DNA of 44,369 nt from Planctomycetota bacterium (lineage in GTDB: Bacteria; Planctomycetota; Planctomycetia; Planctomycetales; Planctomycetaceae): positions 1 to 44,369 of the forward strand of contig QWQF01000069.1 of assembly GCA_003669125.1 (NCBI GenBank), in the 5' to 3' direction. The notes under the pieces are model-generated. The model worked only from the letters and a program-made list of their open reading frames with translations, ran no database searches and was not told the DNA's origin. Each line of letters begins with the position of its first letter. Within the stretch, counting starts at the first letter, position 1. The position numbers were made by a program, and so were the translations under genes. Below, piece after piece: positions 25,410 to 34,187 of the stretch.

Positions 25410-26000
25410 ATGACTGACGCTGATGATGATGCCGTGATAAACGCCGCCTTGCGCCGAGTGCGCGAAGGTGACGTGGCTGCGTTTGAATCGGTGGTGCGAC
25501 GGTTGGAACGGCCGTTGCGCGTGTGGCTCGCCGCACATGCGCTGCCGGGCGTGGATGTGGATGAGGTTGCGCAGCGCAGTTTCGTCGCCGCGTTCACTCG
25601 GCTGGGCGACTTTGAATTGGGAACGAATTTCTCCGCGTGGCTGTTCACGATTGCCAAGTTTCAGCTTCAGACCGAAACGACGCGGCTCAGACGGGTCGCG
25701 GATTATCACGCTCGGTATGCCCCCGACTTGCTGCAAAGGGAACTGGAGCGACGTTGTTCTCAGCCATCAGAAATGTGGCAGACGCGGCTCGAACAATTGC
25801 GGGCGTGCCTGGGACAGCTCGGTGACGATCTCCGCCGATTCATTGTGTGGCGCTACGAGGACGAAATTCCGCTGGAAGAAATGGCGGCTCGCAGCGGTCG
25901 CTCGGTGGCGGGAGTGAAGAAGCAGCTTTGGGTCTTGCGACGAAAACTCCAGGAGTGTGTCGAGACCCGACTGGCGGCGGCGGAAGGAGGTCAATCATGA
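25410..26000 (+). CDS. ECF RNA polymerase sigma factor
   Basis: A 196-residue ECF sigma factor of the planctomycete / Rhodopirellula-Verrucomicrobium type. Region 2 covers about 15-95 (FESVVRRLERPLRVWLAAHA, DVDEVAQRSFVAAFTRLGDF, FSAWLFTIAKFQLQTETTRL); region 4 covers about 125-185 (GDDLRRFIVWRYEDEIPLEE, ARSGRSVAGVKKQLWVLRRK). I chose the ATG at 25410, which has GGAG 5 bases upstream; the frame is open to 25365 but the extra residues have no family match. Its stop overlaps the start of the FecR-like gene (ATGA), so they are coupled. Confidence 0.9.
   Translation: MTDADDDAVINAALRRVREGDVAAFESVVRRLERPLRVWLAAHALPGVDVDEVAQRSFVAAFTRLGDFELGTNFSAWLFTIAKFQLQTETTRLRRVADYHARYAPDLLQRELERRCSQPSEMWQTRLEQLRACLGQLGDDLRRFIVWRYEDEIPLEEMAARSGRSVAGVKKQLWVLRRKLQECVETRLAAAEGGQS
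25984..25990 (+). promoter_or_regulatory. Strong ribosome binding site AAGGAGG
   Basis: A perfect anti-Shine-Dalgarno match 6 bases before the ATG at 25997, lying inside the 3' end of the sigma gene. It decides the FecR-like start against the longer open frame from 25847 and suggests that the anti-sigma partner is made in high amount. Confidence 0.8.
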
Positions 26001-27460
26001 ACGGCGATGATCGCTTCGTCGAATTGTGGAACGACTATCTGGAAGGGGAACTTGGCGAGTCCGGAATCGCGGAGCTTCGCTCGCTCGTGGCCGCGGACGA
26101 TCGCTTGTTGAAGTTAGCGGCGGACAGTTATCAGACACATCGCCTGCTGGGATTGCTCGCCGACGAGAGTCAGGCTCGGCAGGATGCGTTCGTTCGTGAG
26201 ACGTTGAGTCGGCTACCTTCCAACGATGAGCGCTTTGTCGGCGACTTGATGCAGCGGCTGACGAATGACATTCCGCCCGAAGAGTTCGCCGCTGACGGCG
26301 ACGCAGATCGCCGTCTTTCGCTTCGCGACAGAACTCGTCCTTTCGCGGAGCGAAAGTCGACATTCAGGACGGCGCTGCGTGCGTGGCCATCGGCGATGGC
26401 CATCGTGGTGCTCGTGCTACTGACGGCGAGTGCGTTCGCATTTTTCTCGACGGGAAAACCAAGGGTCGCCCGTGTTTTGAAAGTGACGGGATCGAGTCAG
26501 TTCTTCGGCTCAAGCGGCAAAACTGAGAACAGGCTGAACACCGGGACGTTGCTCGTTGCCGGCGACACGCTGGAGACACGCTCGTGTGATGCTTGGGTCA
26601 CGCTCGATTTGTTGGAGGATACGACCCTGACGATCGCCGGGCATTCGACACTGAGAATTTTGCATGCTGAAGCGGACGAGAAGCGATTCGAGTTGATGCA
26701 GGGAAGTCTCTGGATCAGCCCCGGCGAACAACGAGTCGCACAGCGCCTCTTGATTCAAACGCCGACGGCGACGTTTGAGGCGCGTGATGCGGTGCTCAAT
26801 CTGCAAACGTCGTCCTCGGAGACCATCGTGCGAGTCCATGCCGGATCGGCGCGAGTCACTCAGCGTTTGGATGGCCGAGTGGCCGAGGTGTCGGCCGGGC
26901 ATCAAGTGACCGCTTCGCTCGGCGGCAAAGCGTCGTTCGACGTGATTCCGCAACCGCAGCCGATCGACTCGTGGTCGTGTCATCTAACCAAAGGCCCGGA
27001 AGTGATCCTGGGCCACTGGCTGCCGCCGACCGAGAACGAACGGGCGCGACTCGGTGCCGCTCCGTTGCTCTGGCCAATTCCGGATCGTGATCCCGTGATG
27101 CTCTACGCGGTGGCGATCGCGGCGTGGAAGAGCAGCGATCGGCCCGTGCTGTTGCGAGCCGATTCGCGGTTGCGGTTTCGAGGACGAACCGAGCGACCAC
27201 AAACCGTGCGTTTTGGATTCAGTGCGCAAAAGATGTACGGCGTCTTCGCGGGCAAGTTTGAAACGGATGTTGCGCCGGAGTCGCTCGGTCCAGCCGGTGA
27301 GGCTTGGGAAGTCGAAATACCGCTCGCCAACTTTCGCCCGCTGCACCCGCATTTGGCCTCATCGGCCGACGGCTTGGAACTGACAGATGTCTATGCCCTG
27401 ACCATCGAAGTCGATGCGGGGTTGGAAATCACTCACATCGAATTGTCACCCAATCATTGA
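25997..27460 (+). CDS. FecR-like membrane anti-sigma protein with glycan-binding-like C-terminus
   Basis: A 487-residue membrane protein partnered with the ECF sigma factor. The N-terminal about 120 residues are cytoplasmic and acidic (FVELWNDYLEGELGESGIAE), resembling the ZnF-less anti-sigma segment of planctomycete FecR proteins. One transmembrane helix lies at about 134-152 (MAIVVLVLLTASAFAFFS). A FecR domain follows (about 160-310: GTLLVAGDTLETRSCDAWVT, ELMQGSLWIS, TPTATFEARDAVLNLQT). The final about 150 residues form a beta-rich segment (VLLRADSRLRFRGRTER, WEVEIPLANFRP, YALTIEVDAGLEITHIELSP) that looks like a galactose-binding-type sandwich. It probably senses an outside ligand and controls the sigma factor. 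It is 27 bp from the acyltransferase gene. Confidence 0.82.
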   Translation: MNGDDRFVELWNDYLEGELGESGIAELRSLVAADDRLLKLAADSYQTHRLLGLLADESQARQDAFVRETLSRLPSNDERFVGDLMQRLTNDIPPEEFAADGDADRRLSLRDRTRPFAERKSTFRTALRAWPSAMAIVVLVLLTASAFAFFSTGKPRVARVLKVTGSSQFFGSSGKTENRLNTGTLLVAGDTLETRSCDAWVTLDLLEDTTLTIAGHSTLRILHAEADEKRFELMQGSLWISPGEQRVAQRLLIQTPTATFEARDAVLNLQTSSSETIVRVHAGSARVTQRLDGRVAEVSAGHQVTASLGGKASFDVIPQPQPIDSWSCHLTKGPEVILGHWLPPTENERARLGAAPLLWPIPDRDPVMLYAVAIAAWKSSDRPVLLRADSRLRFRGRTERPQTVRFGFSAQKMYGVFAGKFETDVAPESLGPAGEAWEVEIPLANFRPLHPHLASSADGLELTDVYALTIEVDAGLEITHIELSPNH

Positions 27461-27487
27461 ACGCCCCTTTCAGAGATTCTCCAACCG

Positions 27488-29224
27488 ATGACTGAGCCGA
27501 CCACACAGCGCCGACACGATCTGGATGCCCTGCGCGCGTTCGCGATGCTGCTGGGGATCGGGCTGCACGCAGCTCTGTCGTTCGCCCCCTTTCCGTGGGG
27601 GGTTCAAGACGTCCGACAACACGAACTCTTCACTTTGTTTTTTCTCGCCGTGCATGGCTTCCGCATGCAACTGTTCTTCCTGGTGAGCGGCTTCTTCACC
27701 GTGATGCTCTGGCGGCGGTATGGGGTGAAGGCTTTGCTGAAACATCGCTTCCAGCGAGTCTTCGTTCCGTGTCTGCTGGGCTTGATGACGATCATTCCAG
27801 CGCTGCATTGGGTCTCAAACTGGGCGATGGCATCGGCGCGTCAGAAGCAAGTCAGCATCGACAAGTCGCCGCCAACCAGTCTCGTCCTGGCCATCCGGCA
27901 GCGAGACTCTGCGAGCATCGAGCGATTGATTGCGGAAGGAGCCGATCTGAACGCTCAGGACCCCGAGTTCGGCGTGAGGATGCTCGCGTGGGCGGCTCTG
28001 TTGGGAGACGAAGATGTGGCGCGGCTTCTGATCGAAAAAGGGGCCGACCTGAAGGGACGCAATCGTGATGGCTCGTCGGCGCTGCAAGCGGCCACCTTCC
28101 TGGGAAATGCGGCCGTCGTGCAACTGTTGCTGAGCCACGGTGCCGATCCCGAAGCTCGGAATGATCGAGGCGAACAACCGGTCGACGCATCGCGAGCCGA
28201 TTGGGGAACCACGCAGTTCCTTGCTGGCTTGTTACGAGTTCCTCTGCGACCGGAAGCAGAAGTTCGAGCTGGTCAAGAGGAGTGCCGAAAGCTGCTCCCG
28301 GCCAGTGCCGACCGAGTCGCGACGACGACCAATCAGACAGAGAACAAGCTCACGTCGCAACTTCAGCAAGTCCGATCGGTGTATGCGGCCATGCTCTCCT
28401 CGGAGCGTCTGCGTATTCGCTGGAGCACAACCGCGGAACCGTTTCACCTGATGCTCACTTCGGTCTTCGATCATCTCTGGTTCTTGTGGTTTCTCTGCTG
28501 GCTCGTCCCATGCTTCGCGCTGTTCGTGACGGTCGCGGATCGTTGCGGTTGGAAGCGGCCGCCGAATTGGCTCGTCCTGTCTCCCGTGCGTTATTGCTGG
28601 CTGCTGCCGCTGACGCTGCTGCCGCAATTGCTGATGGGCACCATGTCGCCCAGCTTCGGGCCGGACACCTCGGTAGGAGTGTTCCCGCAACCGCATCTGC
28701 TGTTGTATTACGGACTCTTCTTTGCGTTCGGCGCGTTGTACTTCGACTGCGATGACTCGGCAGGACGGCTCGGACGTTGGTGGTGGCTGACGATCCCCGT
28801 CGCACTGATCGTCTTCCTGCCGGCCAGCTTGGCGACCATGTCGTCACCTGCGTTGTCCGGCATTCTCCAGGTTGGGTATGCGTGGCTGATGACGTTCGGA
28901 ATGATCGGCCTCTTCCGCCGCGCGCTCACTCGCGAATACGCGGTCATTCGATATCTCTCGGACGCATCGTATTGGCTGTACGTCGCGCATCTCCCACTGG
29001 TGATTGCCGGTCAGCACCTCATCCGAGATTGGCCGATTCCCTCCGGCGTGAAGTTCATGTTGCTCTGCTCAGTCGTCGTCGGATTACTGCTCGTCTCCTA
29101 CCAAACGCTCGTCCGCTACACATGGCTTGGCGCGATGCTCAATGGCCGCCGCCAGCGCCCACAGATCAAATGTAAGTCCGACAGTCGCAACGTCGGCGAA
29201 ACAACAATCGGAGCCTGCTCATGA
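27488..29224 (+). CDS. Acyltransferase-3 / OpgC-like membrane protein with inserted ankyrin repeats
   Basis: A 578-residue polytopic membrane protein. Residues 1-115 and about 315-560 together make an acyltransferase-3 domain: RRHDLDALRAFAMLLGIGLH with the conserved Arg/His pair, FFLVSGFFTVMLWRRYG, FDHLWFLWFLCWLVPCF and LSDASYWLYVAHLPLVIAGQ. This family transfers acyl groups such as succinyl or acetyl to glycans. Between transmembrane segments, about 131-245, sits a soluble insert of three to four ankyrin repeats: ERLIAEGADLNAQDPEFG, ARLLIEKGADLKGRNRDG, VQLLLSHGADPEARNDRG. This suggests a partner-binding module built into the enzyme. The last four bases overlap the start of the next gene (ATGA), so it is coupled to the dihaem protein. 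Confidence 0.85.
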   Translation: MTEPTTQRRHDLDALRAFAMLLGIGLHAALSFAPFPWGVQDVRQHELFTLFFLAVHGFRMQLFFLVSGFFTVMLWRRYGVKALLKHRFQRVFVPCLLGLMTIIPALHWVSNWAMASARQKQVSIDKSPPTSLVLAIRQRDSASIERLIAEGADLNAQDPEFGVRMLAWAALLGDEDVARLLIEKGADLKGRNRDGSSALQAATFLGNAAVVQLLLSHGADPEARNDRGEQPVDASRADWGTTQFLAGLLRVPLRPEAEVRAGQEECRKLLPASADRVATTTNQTENKLTSQLQQVRSVYAAMLSSERLRIRWSTTAEPFHLMLTSVFDHLWFLWFLCWLVPCFALFVTVADRCGWKRPPNWLVLSPVRYCWLLPLTLLPQLLMGTMSPSFGPDTSVGVFPQPHLLLYYGLFFAFGALYFDCDDSAGRLGRWWWLTIPVALIVFLPASLATMSSPALSGILQVGYAWLMTFGMIGLFRRALTREYAVIRYLSDASYWLYVAHLPLVIAGQHLIRDWPIPSGVKFMLLCSVVVGLLLVSYQTLVRYTWLGAMLNGRRQRPQIKCKSDSRNVGETTIGACS

Positions 29225-32200
29225 AACGAATTCCAATCGCACTCACCGTTGTGGCCTTGGCTTGCTACAGCTTCGCTCACGCTTGGAAACACTCGGACCA
29301 TCCCGCGATCAACGCCGGGCTGGTCGCCGCGGAAACGGATCGAGGCGCTTCTCAACCGCCCGCGGTCGTCGGGTATCCTTCGTTCATGAGTCCGCATGCG
29401 TCGCCGATTGCGGTGAGCGGCGGAATGGTTTTCGTCGCGAACACGCCGGCCGCGACGGTGGATGTCATCGACGCGCAAAGTCACGCGATCGTGCGGCGAG
29501 TCAGCGTGGGCATCGACCCGGTTGGCATCGCGGTGCGGCCGGATGGCAAAGAAGTCTGGATCGCGAATCACGTTTCCGACTCGGTTAGCGTGATCGATAC
29601 TGATCCAGCCAGTCCGACTCGCTTTCAAGTCATTGCAACCGTCCAAGATTTTGATGCGGCGACCAAAGCGACGCGGTTCGACGAACCGGTGGGCATCGCG
29701 TTCGCCAGCAACGAGAAGGCGTATGTCTCGCTGTCGTCGGAGAACAAGATCGCGGTCGTGAACGTCGCCACACGGAAAGTCGAAAAACGATTGGACATCA
29801 CGGCGCAGGATCCGCGAGCCATCATCGTCCGCAATGGTCGGCTCTATGTCATCCCCTTCGAGTCCAACAACCAGACGCAGCTTTCTGGCGGAGCCAAAGA
29901 CAAGATCGACGGCAATCTCGTGACGTTCGATGCCTGGAACCATTCGATCGCCAACAACAACGTCCTGTCGTTGGGGCATGTGGTCGACATCGTCAAGCAC
30001 CCGAAAGTTCCGGATCGGGATCTGTACGTGTTCGATACCCAGACCGACACGCTCATCAAGACGGTCAATACGCTGGGCACGTTGTTGTATGGACTGACGG
30101 TCGATTCGAAAGGTCACGTCTTCATCGCACAGACTGACGCTCGAAACGAAGTGAATGGTCGCGCGGGCACGAAGAAACACGGTTTGGCCGAACTGGAGAA
30201 TCGGGCGTTTCTCAATCGGATCACGAGCGTCCGTTTCAATGGCGACGTTGCCGAACAACCCAAGTTCTTCGATCTTGAACCGCTGCCGCCGAATCAGCCC
30301 GAACCGGGCATGGCGCTGGCCACTCCGTTCGCGATTCAGATCAGCAACGATGATTCGACGTTGGTTGCGTCGGCGTCCGGGTCGGACAAGTTGTTTACCG
30401 TCGACGCGACGACCGGAGCCATCCTCGGTCGAGTCGATGTCGGGGCTGTGCCAGAGGGGATCGCGCTGGAGTCCTCGACCGTCGGCAAGCCATCGCGAGC
30501 CTGGGTTCTCAACGCGGCAGCCAACACGATCTCGCTGGTCGATCTGTCCGATCCCGCGAGTCCCCAGGTTACGGCGACGGTGACGCTCGATGACCCGACG
30601 CACCCAGCGGTCAAACGTGGACGCATCGCTTTCACCACGGCGGCCTCTTCCACGACCGGCACGTTTTCCTGCGCGAGCTGCCATCCGGACGGGCACACCG
30701 ATCAACTGCTGTGGGTGTTGAAGACTCCGATCGTCACCGGCGGCGACCAAATCATGCCTCGTTCGACGATGCCGGTTCGCGGCCTGCGAGACACCGCCCC
30801 GTTTCATTGGGACGGCATTCCCGGCGATCCGTATGGCGGCATCAACAGTGCTCATATCCGCGAAAGCGTTCCGCCCAACAGCAAGGTCGATCAGCCGGAA
30901 AGCACCACGCGGCATCTCATCGACGGCGGCCTCGCTTCGACCATGAGCAAGGAAGGCGACAAGTCCGTCAACGACGAAGGGAAGGCGGGGAAGCTCTCAG
31001 CGAAGGAACGCGACGACATGGCGAAGTTCCTGCTGAGCGTCCCGTATCCGCCCGCTCAACGACGCGCATTCAACAACGTCCTGTCGAGCGAAGCGGCGAA
31101 AGGCTTCAAGCTGTTTCACATCGACGGCGACAACGATCCCAGCAAGTCCCAACCCAACCGATGCGGCGATTGCCATCGCATGCCGTTCCTCGTGAGCACC
31201 AACACGCCGGGCACCGGGATGGACGCTCCCACTTGGCGAGGTGCTTACGATCGTTGGCTGATCCTGCCGCAAGGCCGGCTGAACATCATCGACTTCGACT
31301 TCTATCAGCGCGTCGCCGAGCAAGGCGCACCGGAACGCAACGTCTGGCAATTCTCGTGGGGAGGCCGCAAGCGATTCGATCCCGTGTGGGACATGGTGCT
31401 CGAAGGGAGCACCGGTTTCTCGGGAGCGTTCGCTCGCCAAGTGACGCTCAATCAGAAATCGGCGGATGCGGCGCTGACAATCGACCTGCTCAATGCCTTG
31501 GAACAAGCCGCGCGAGACGGCGGCGTTGTACTCCAGGGAGAAGGCGTCTTCATCGAGAACGGCAAAGCGACGCCCATCGCTCTTCAATTCGATCCGCAGT
31601 TGGAAGGCGGCGCTTACACCAAGACATTCGGCGACCGAGAATCATTCTCGCGAGCGACGCTGACGTCACTGGCATCGACCGGCCGCTTCGTCGGCACCTT
31701 CACCGGACGACTTGGCAGCAAAGTGGACTACGACAATCCACAGCCCGCCATTTGGACGCTGGGACCGATTGAGCAGCAGCGCGGGAAGCAGGAGTTCCCA
31801 GTTCTCTTCGGCAAAAACGCCACGATGACGATGAGCGGACGCCACATTCAACCGGACGCCCAAATCATCGTCGATGGCCATCGCGTCGCAGGCTCCGTGA
31901 ACTGCGAGGGCGAGACTGTGAAGGTCGAACTTGCCGCAGTGCCATCCCTCGGGATGCACTTCCTGCAAGTTCAGAATTCGAACGGCCTCGTCAGCAACGA
32001 CTTCATCTTCCATGTCGCGGAGAACAATCCGGCGGCGGCCGGTTCGAAGAGTCAGACGCTGGGCGACATCCTTCGCCAGTCCAAGTGGGATCGGCTCATC
32101 GGCACTTGGATCGATGCCGACACCAAAGGCGCGGGCTTGAAATCGACTTACTCCTGGAAGATCAAAGACCGAGTGATCGAGTCGACCAGCAAAGAGCCCA

Positions 32201-32466
32201 ACAACGAGTCGGTCGCACTCATGGCGATCAACGCCGAGTCTGGCGAAGTCTTCCACACCGGAGCCGACCGCAACGGCACGTCATTCACCGGCAAGTGGCA
32301 ACTGCCAGAGAGCGGCGACGCAGTTCTCGAAGTCGCATTCACCAGCGGCAGCGGCGACAAAGGCTCGATCAAGATCCGGTATCATCTCGCGAACGACGAT
32401 ACACTCGTTCTGATCGTCGAACTCCCACAGCCAATCACGATCAAAATGATCCGGTCCAAGGAATAG
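29221..32466 (+). CDS. Large exported beta-propeller / dihaem cytochrome c multidomain protein
   Basis: A 1081-residue protein with a signal peptide (ending FAHAW). Residues about 45-470 are a YncE-like propeller (VFVANTPAATVDVIDAQSHA, DPVGIAVRPDGKEVWIANHV, PEGIALESS). A MauG / dihaem-peroxidase-like region follows, with haem motifs CASCHPDGH (Cys484-His488) and CGDCHRMPF (Cys648-His652) and the typical RGLRDTAPFHWDGIPGDPYG. About 855-945 is an IPT/TIG-like domain (TMSGRHIQPDAQIIVDGHRV). The last about 120 residues form a lipocalin-like barrel (LIGTWIDADTKGAGLKSTYS). It probably performs or relays redox chemistry in the periplasm. It overlaps the acyltransferase gene, so the two are made together; why is unknown. 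Confidence 0.85.
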   Translation: MKRIPIALTVVALACYSFAHAWKHSDHPAINAGLVAAETDRGASQPPAVVGYPSFMSPHASPIAVSGGMVFVANTPAATVDVIDAQSHAIVRRVSVGIDPVGIAVRPDGKEVWIANHVSDSVSVIDTDPASPTRFQVIATVQDFDAATKATRFDEPVGIAFASNEKAYVSLSSENKIAVVNVATRKVEKRLDITAQDPRAIIVRNGRLYVIPFESNNQTQLSGGAKDKIDGNLVTFDAWNHSIANNNVLSLGHVVDIVKHPKVPDRDLYVFDTQTDTLIKTVNTLGTLLYGLTVDSKGHVFIAQTDARNEVNGRAGTKKHGLAELENRAFLNRITSVRFNGDVAEQPKFFDLEPLPPNQPEPGMALATPFAIQISNDDSTLVASASGSDKLFTVDATTGAILGRVDVGAVPEGIALESSTVGKPSRAWVLNAAANTISLVDLSDPASPQVTATVTLDDPTHPAVKRGRIAFTTAASSTTGTFSCASCHPDGHTDQLLWVLKTPIVTGGDQIMPRSTMPVRGLRDTAPFHWDGIPGDPYGGINSAHIRESVPPNSKVDQPESTTRHLIDGGLASTMSKEGDKSVNDEGKAGKLSAKERDDMAKFLLSVPYPPAQRRAFNNVLSSEAAKGFKLFHIDGDNDPSKSQPNRCGDCHRMPFLVSTNTPGTGMDAPTWRGAYDRWLILPQGRLNIIDFDFYQRVAEQGAPERNVWQFSWGGRKRFDPVWDMVLEGSTGFSGAFARQVTLNQKSADAALTIDLLNALEQAARDGGVVLQGEGVFIENGKATPIALQFDPQLEGGAYTKTFGDRESFSRATLTSLASTGRFVGTFTGRLGSKVDYDNPQPAIWTLGPIEQQRGKQEFPVLFGKNATMTMSGRHIQPDAQIIVDGHRVAGSVNCEGETVKVELAAVPSLGMHFLQVQNSNGLVSNDFIFHVAENNPAAAGSKSQTLGDILRQSKWDRLIGTWIDADTKGAGLKSTYSWKIKDRVIESTSKEPNNESVALMAINAESGEVFHTGADRNGTSFTGKWQLPESGDAVLEVAFTSGSGDKGSIKIRYHLANDDTLVLIVELPQPITIKMIRSKE

Positions 32467-32559
32467 TCGTCGCATGAAGTGACCACGATCGTCACCATTC
32501 GCCCCGCGAAAGTCGATAAATGGCCCAGATAGGGGCTCGATGACATTTCGGAGTTTCCA

Positions 32560-34077
32560 ATGACGACTGATTTTTTGCCGCAGACCAAGCAGACCAAAGC
32601 TTCGACTTTCGTGGTCACAGAGAACGCCGCACTGCACCGCTCGCCCTCTCTGAGTTCTCCGCGAACGCGCGGCTGGGGAAGACCGATCCTCTTCGCATCA
32701 GTTGCCATCGCCGTCGTTGGCGGAGCAACGATGTATTTGCGCGGGGGAGTGTTGGCGCAGCCATTGGGATCGAAGTTGACTCACACGATCGCGCGGAGCG
32801 ATTTGCAGGTGACGGTGACCGAAGAGGGGAGTCTGGAAAGTTCCAGCAACAAAGAAATCAAATGCCGCGTCCGAGGGGGCAGCACGGTGCTGTGGATCAT
32901 CAAGGCGGGCACACCGGTGAAGCCCGGTGATGTGCTGGTCAAGCTCGATACCAAAGTCATCGACGACAACATCAACGCGCAGCGAATCAAGTACCAGAAT
33001 GCGTTGGCGGTCTTTGCTCAATCGGAAAGCGACGTGGCCATCGCGAAGATCAACATTCAGGAGTACCTCGAAGGGACGTTTCGCACGGACAAGCAGACGC
33101 TGAAGAAGGACATCAAGATTGCCGAGTCGCAACTGCTGGCAGCTCAAAACTTGGTGCTGCATACAACCAAGATGAACCGCAAGGGCTTTACGACGGAATT
33201 GCAACTGAAGAGCGACCAGGACTCCGCCGAGCACAAGCAGATCGAACTCGATGTCCTGCACACGAAGCTCGACGTCTTGGAGCGTTACACCAAGGCCAAA
33301 AAGATCGAGGAACTCAACGGAATCCTGAAGGCCAAGGAAGCCAAGATGGCTTCCGATCAAGCGGGACTCAAGCTGGAGAAAGATCGTCTGGATCGCGAAG
33401 AGGATCAGCTCCCCCGCTGCAACATCACCGCGGAAACCAGTGGCATGGTGATCTATCCCGTCACCGAGCAATGGAAGAATCAGCCGAACATCGAAGAGGG
33501 AGCGACCGTTCGCGAAGACCAGGTTCTGCTGGTCATTCCCGACCTCGACCAGATGCAGGTGAAGCTCGGAGTTCACGAAGCCTACGTGGATCGCATGAAG
33601 CTCGGCATGCCCGCGCGCGTGAAGCTCCAAGAGGAGTTCGTCGATGGCGAGGTGCTGTCGGTGGCGTCGGTGACTCGGCCCGCCGGTTGGTGGAACGGCA
33701 ACCAAGTGAAGTACGACACGCTCATCAAACTCAAATCACAGCAGGGACTCAAACCGGGGATGAGTGCGTCGGTCGAAGTTTTTCTGGCTCGTCACAACAA
33801 CGTGCTGACGATTCCCGTCGCAGCCGTTGTCGAGCAAGAAGGTCAGTTCTTCTGCTGGGTGAAAACCGCCGAGAGCATGCAACGCCGTCGGCTCGATCTG
33901 GGTGACAGCAACGACCAGTTCATCGTCGTCAATGGGGGAGTGAAGGAAGGGGACGAGGTCGTCCTCAATCCTCGCGCCGTCATTCAAGACGCTCAGATCG
34001 ACGCTCTGAAGCCGGTGACCGGCAAGAAAATGGGCGAGCCGAAACTGGACGCGAAGGGGAGTGAGAAGGCTCAATAA
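32560..34077 (+). CDS. HlyD-family efflux adaptor (periplasmic membrane-fusion protein)
   Basis: A 505-residue adaptor of the RND/MacA type that would bridge an inner-membrane transporter and outer parts of an export system. After a cytoplasmic start of about 40 residues, one membrane helix lies at 43-60 (ILFASVAIAVVGGATMYL). A barrel-sandwich half (KAGTPVKPGDVLVKLDTKVI), a coiled-coil hairpin (about 140-290, LEKDRLDREEDQLPRCNI), a beta-barrel (QMQVKLGVHEAYVDRMKLGM) and a C-terminal domain (LKPGMSASVEVFL, VNGGVKEGDEVVLNPRAV) follow. It precedes the MacB-type permease by 110 bp, as in macAB-like operons, but no ATPase or outer-membrane factor is adjacent. Confidence 0.9.
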   Translation: MTTDFLPQTKQTKASTFVVTENAALHRSPSLSSPRTRGWGRPILFASVAIAVVGGATMYLRGGVLAQPLGSKLTHTIARSDLQVTVTEEGSLESSSNKEIKCRVRGGSTVLWIIKAGTPVKPGDVLVKLDTKVIDDNINAQRIKYQNALAVFAQSESDVAIAKINIQEYLEGTFRTDKQTLKKDIKIAESQLLAAQNLVLHTTKMNRKGFTTELQLKSDQDSAEHKQIELDVLHTKLDVLERYTKAKKIEELNGILKAKEAKMASDQAGLKLEKDRLDREEDQLPRCNITAETSGMVIYPVTEQWKNQPNIEEGATVREDQVLLVIPDLDQMQVKLGVHEAYVDRMKLGMPARVKLQEEFVDGEVLSVASVTRPAGWWNGNQVKYDTLIKLKSQQGLKPGMSASVEVFLARHNNVLTIPVAAVVEQEGQFFCWVKTAESMQRRRLDLGDSNDQFIVVNGGVKEGDEVVLNPRAVIQDAQIDALKPVTGKKMGEPKLDAKGSEKAQ

Positions 34078-34086
34078 CTCGCATGT

Positions 34087-34130
34087 GAGCGAGGGGCAAT
34101 TCCATGCGGGATTGCCCAAATCCCTCGCTC
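34087..34130. repeat. Bulged palindrome between adaptor and permease genes
   Basis: GAGCGAGGGGCAAT (34087-34100) pairs with ATTGCCCAAATCCCTCGCTC (34111-34130) around a 10-nt loop, with a bulge of a few unpaired bases. It starts 9 bp after the adaptor stop. It may attenuate or stabilise the transcript; it is not followed by a T tract. Confidence 0.65.
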
Positions 34131-34187
34131 GCGCTGCGGGTGACTTTTCGGATGTTTTCGCGGAGTTCATCCCCGTTGATTGGCTCA

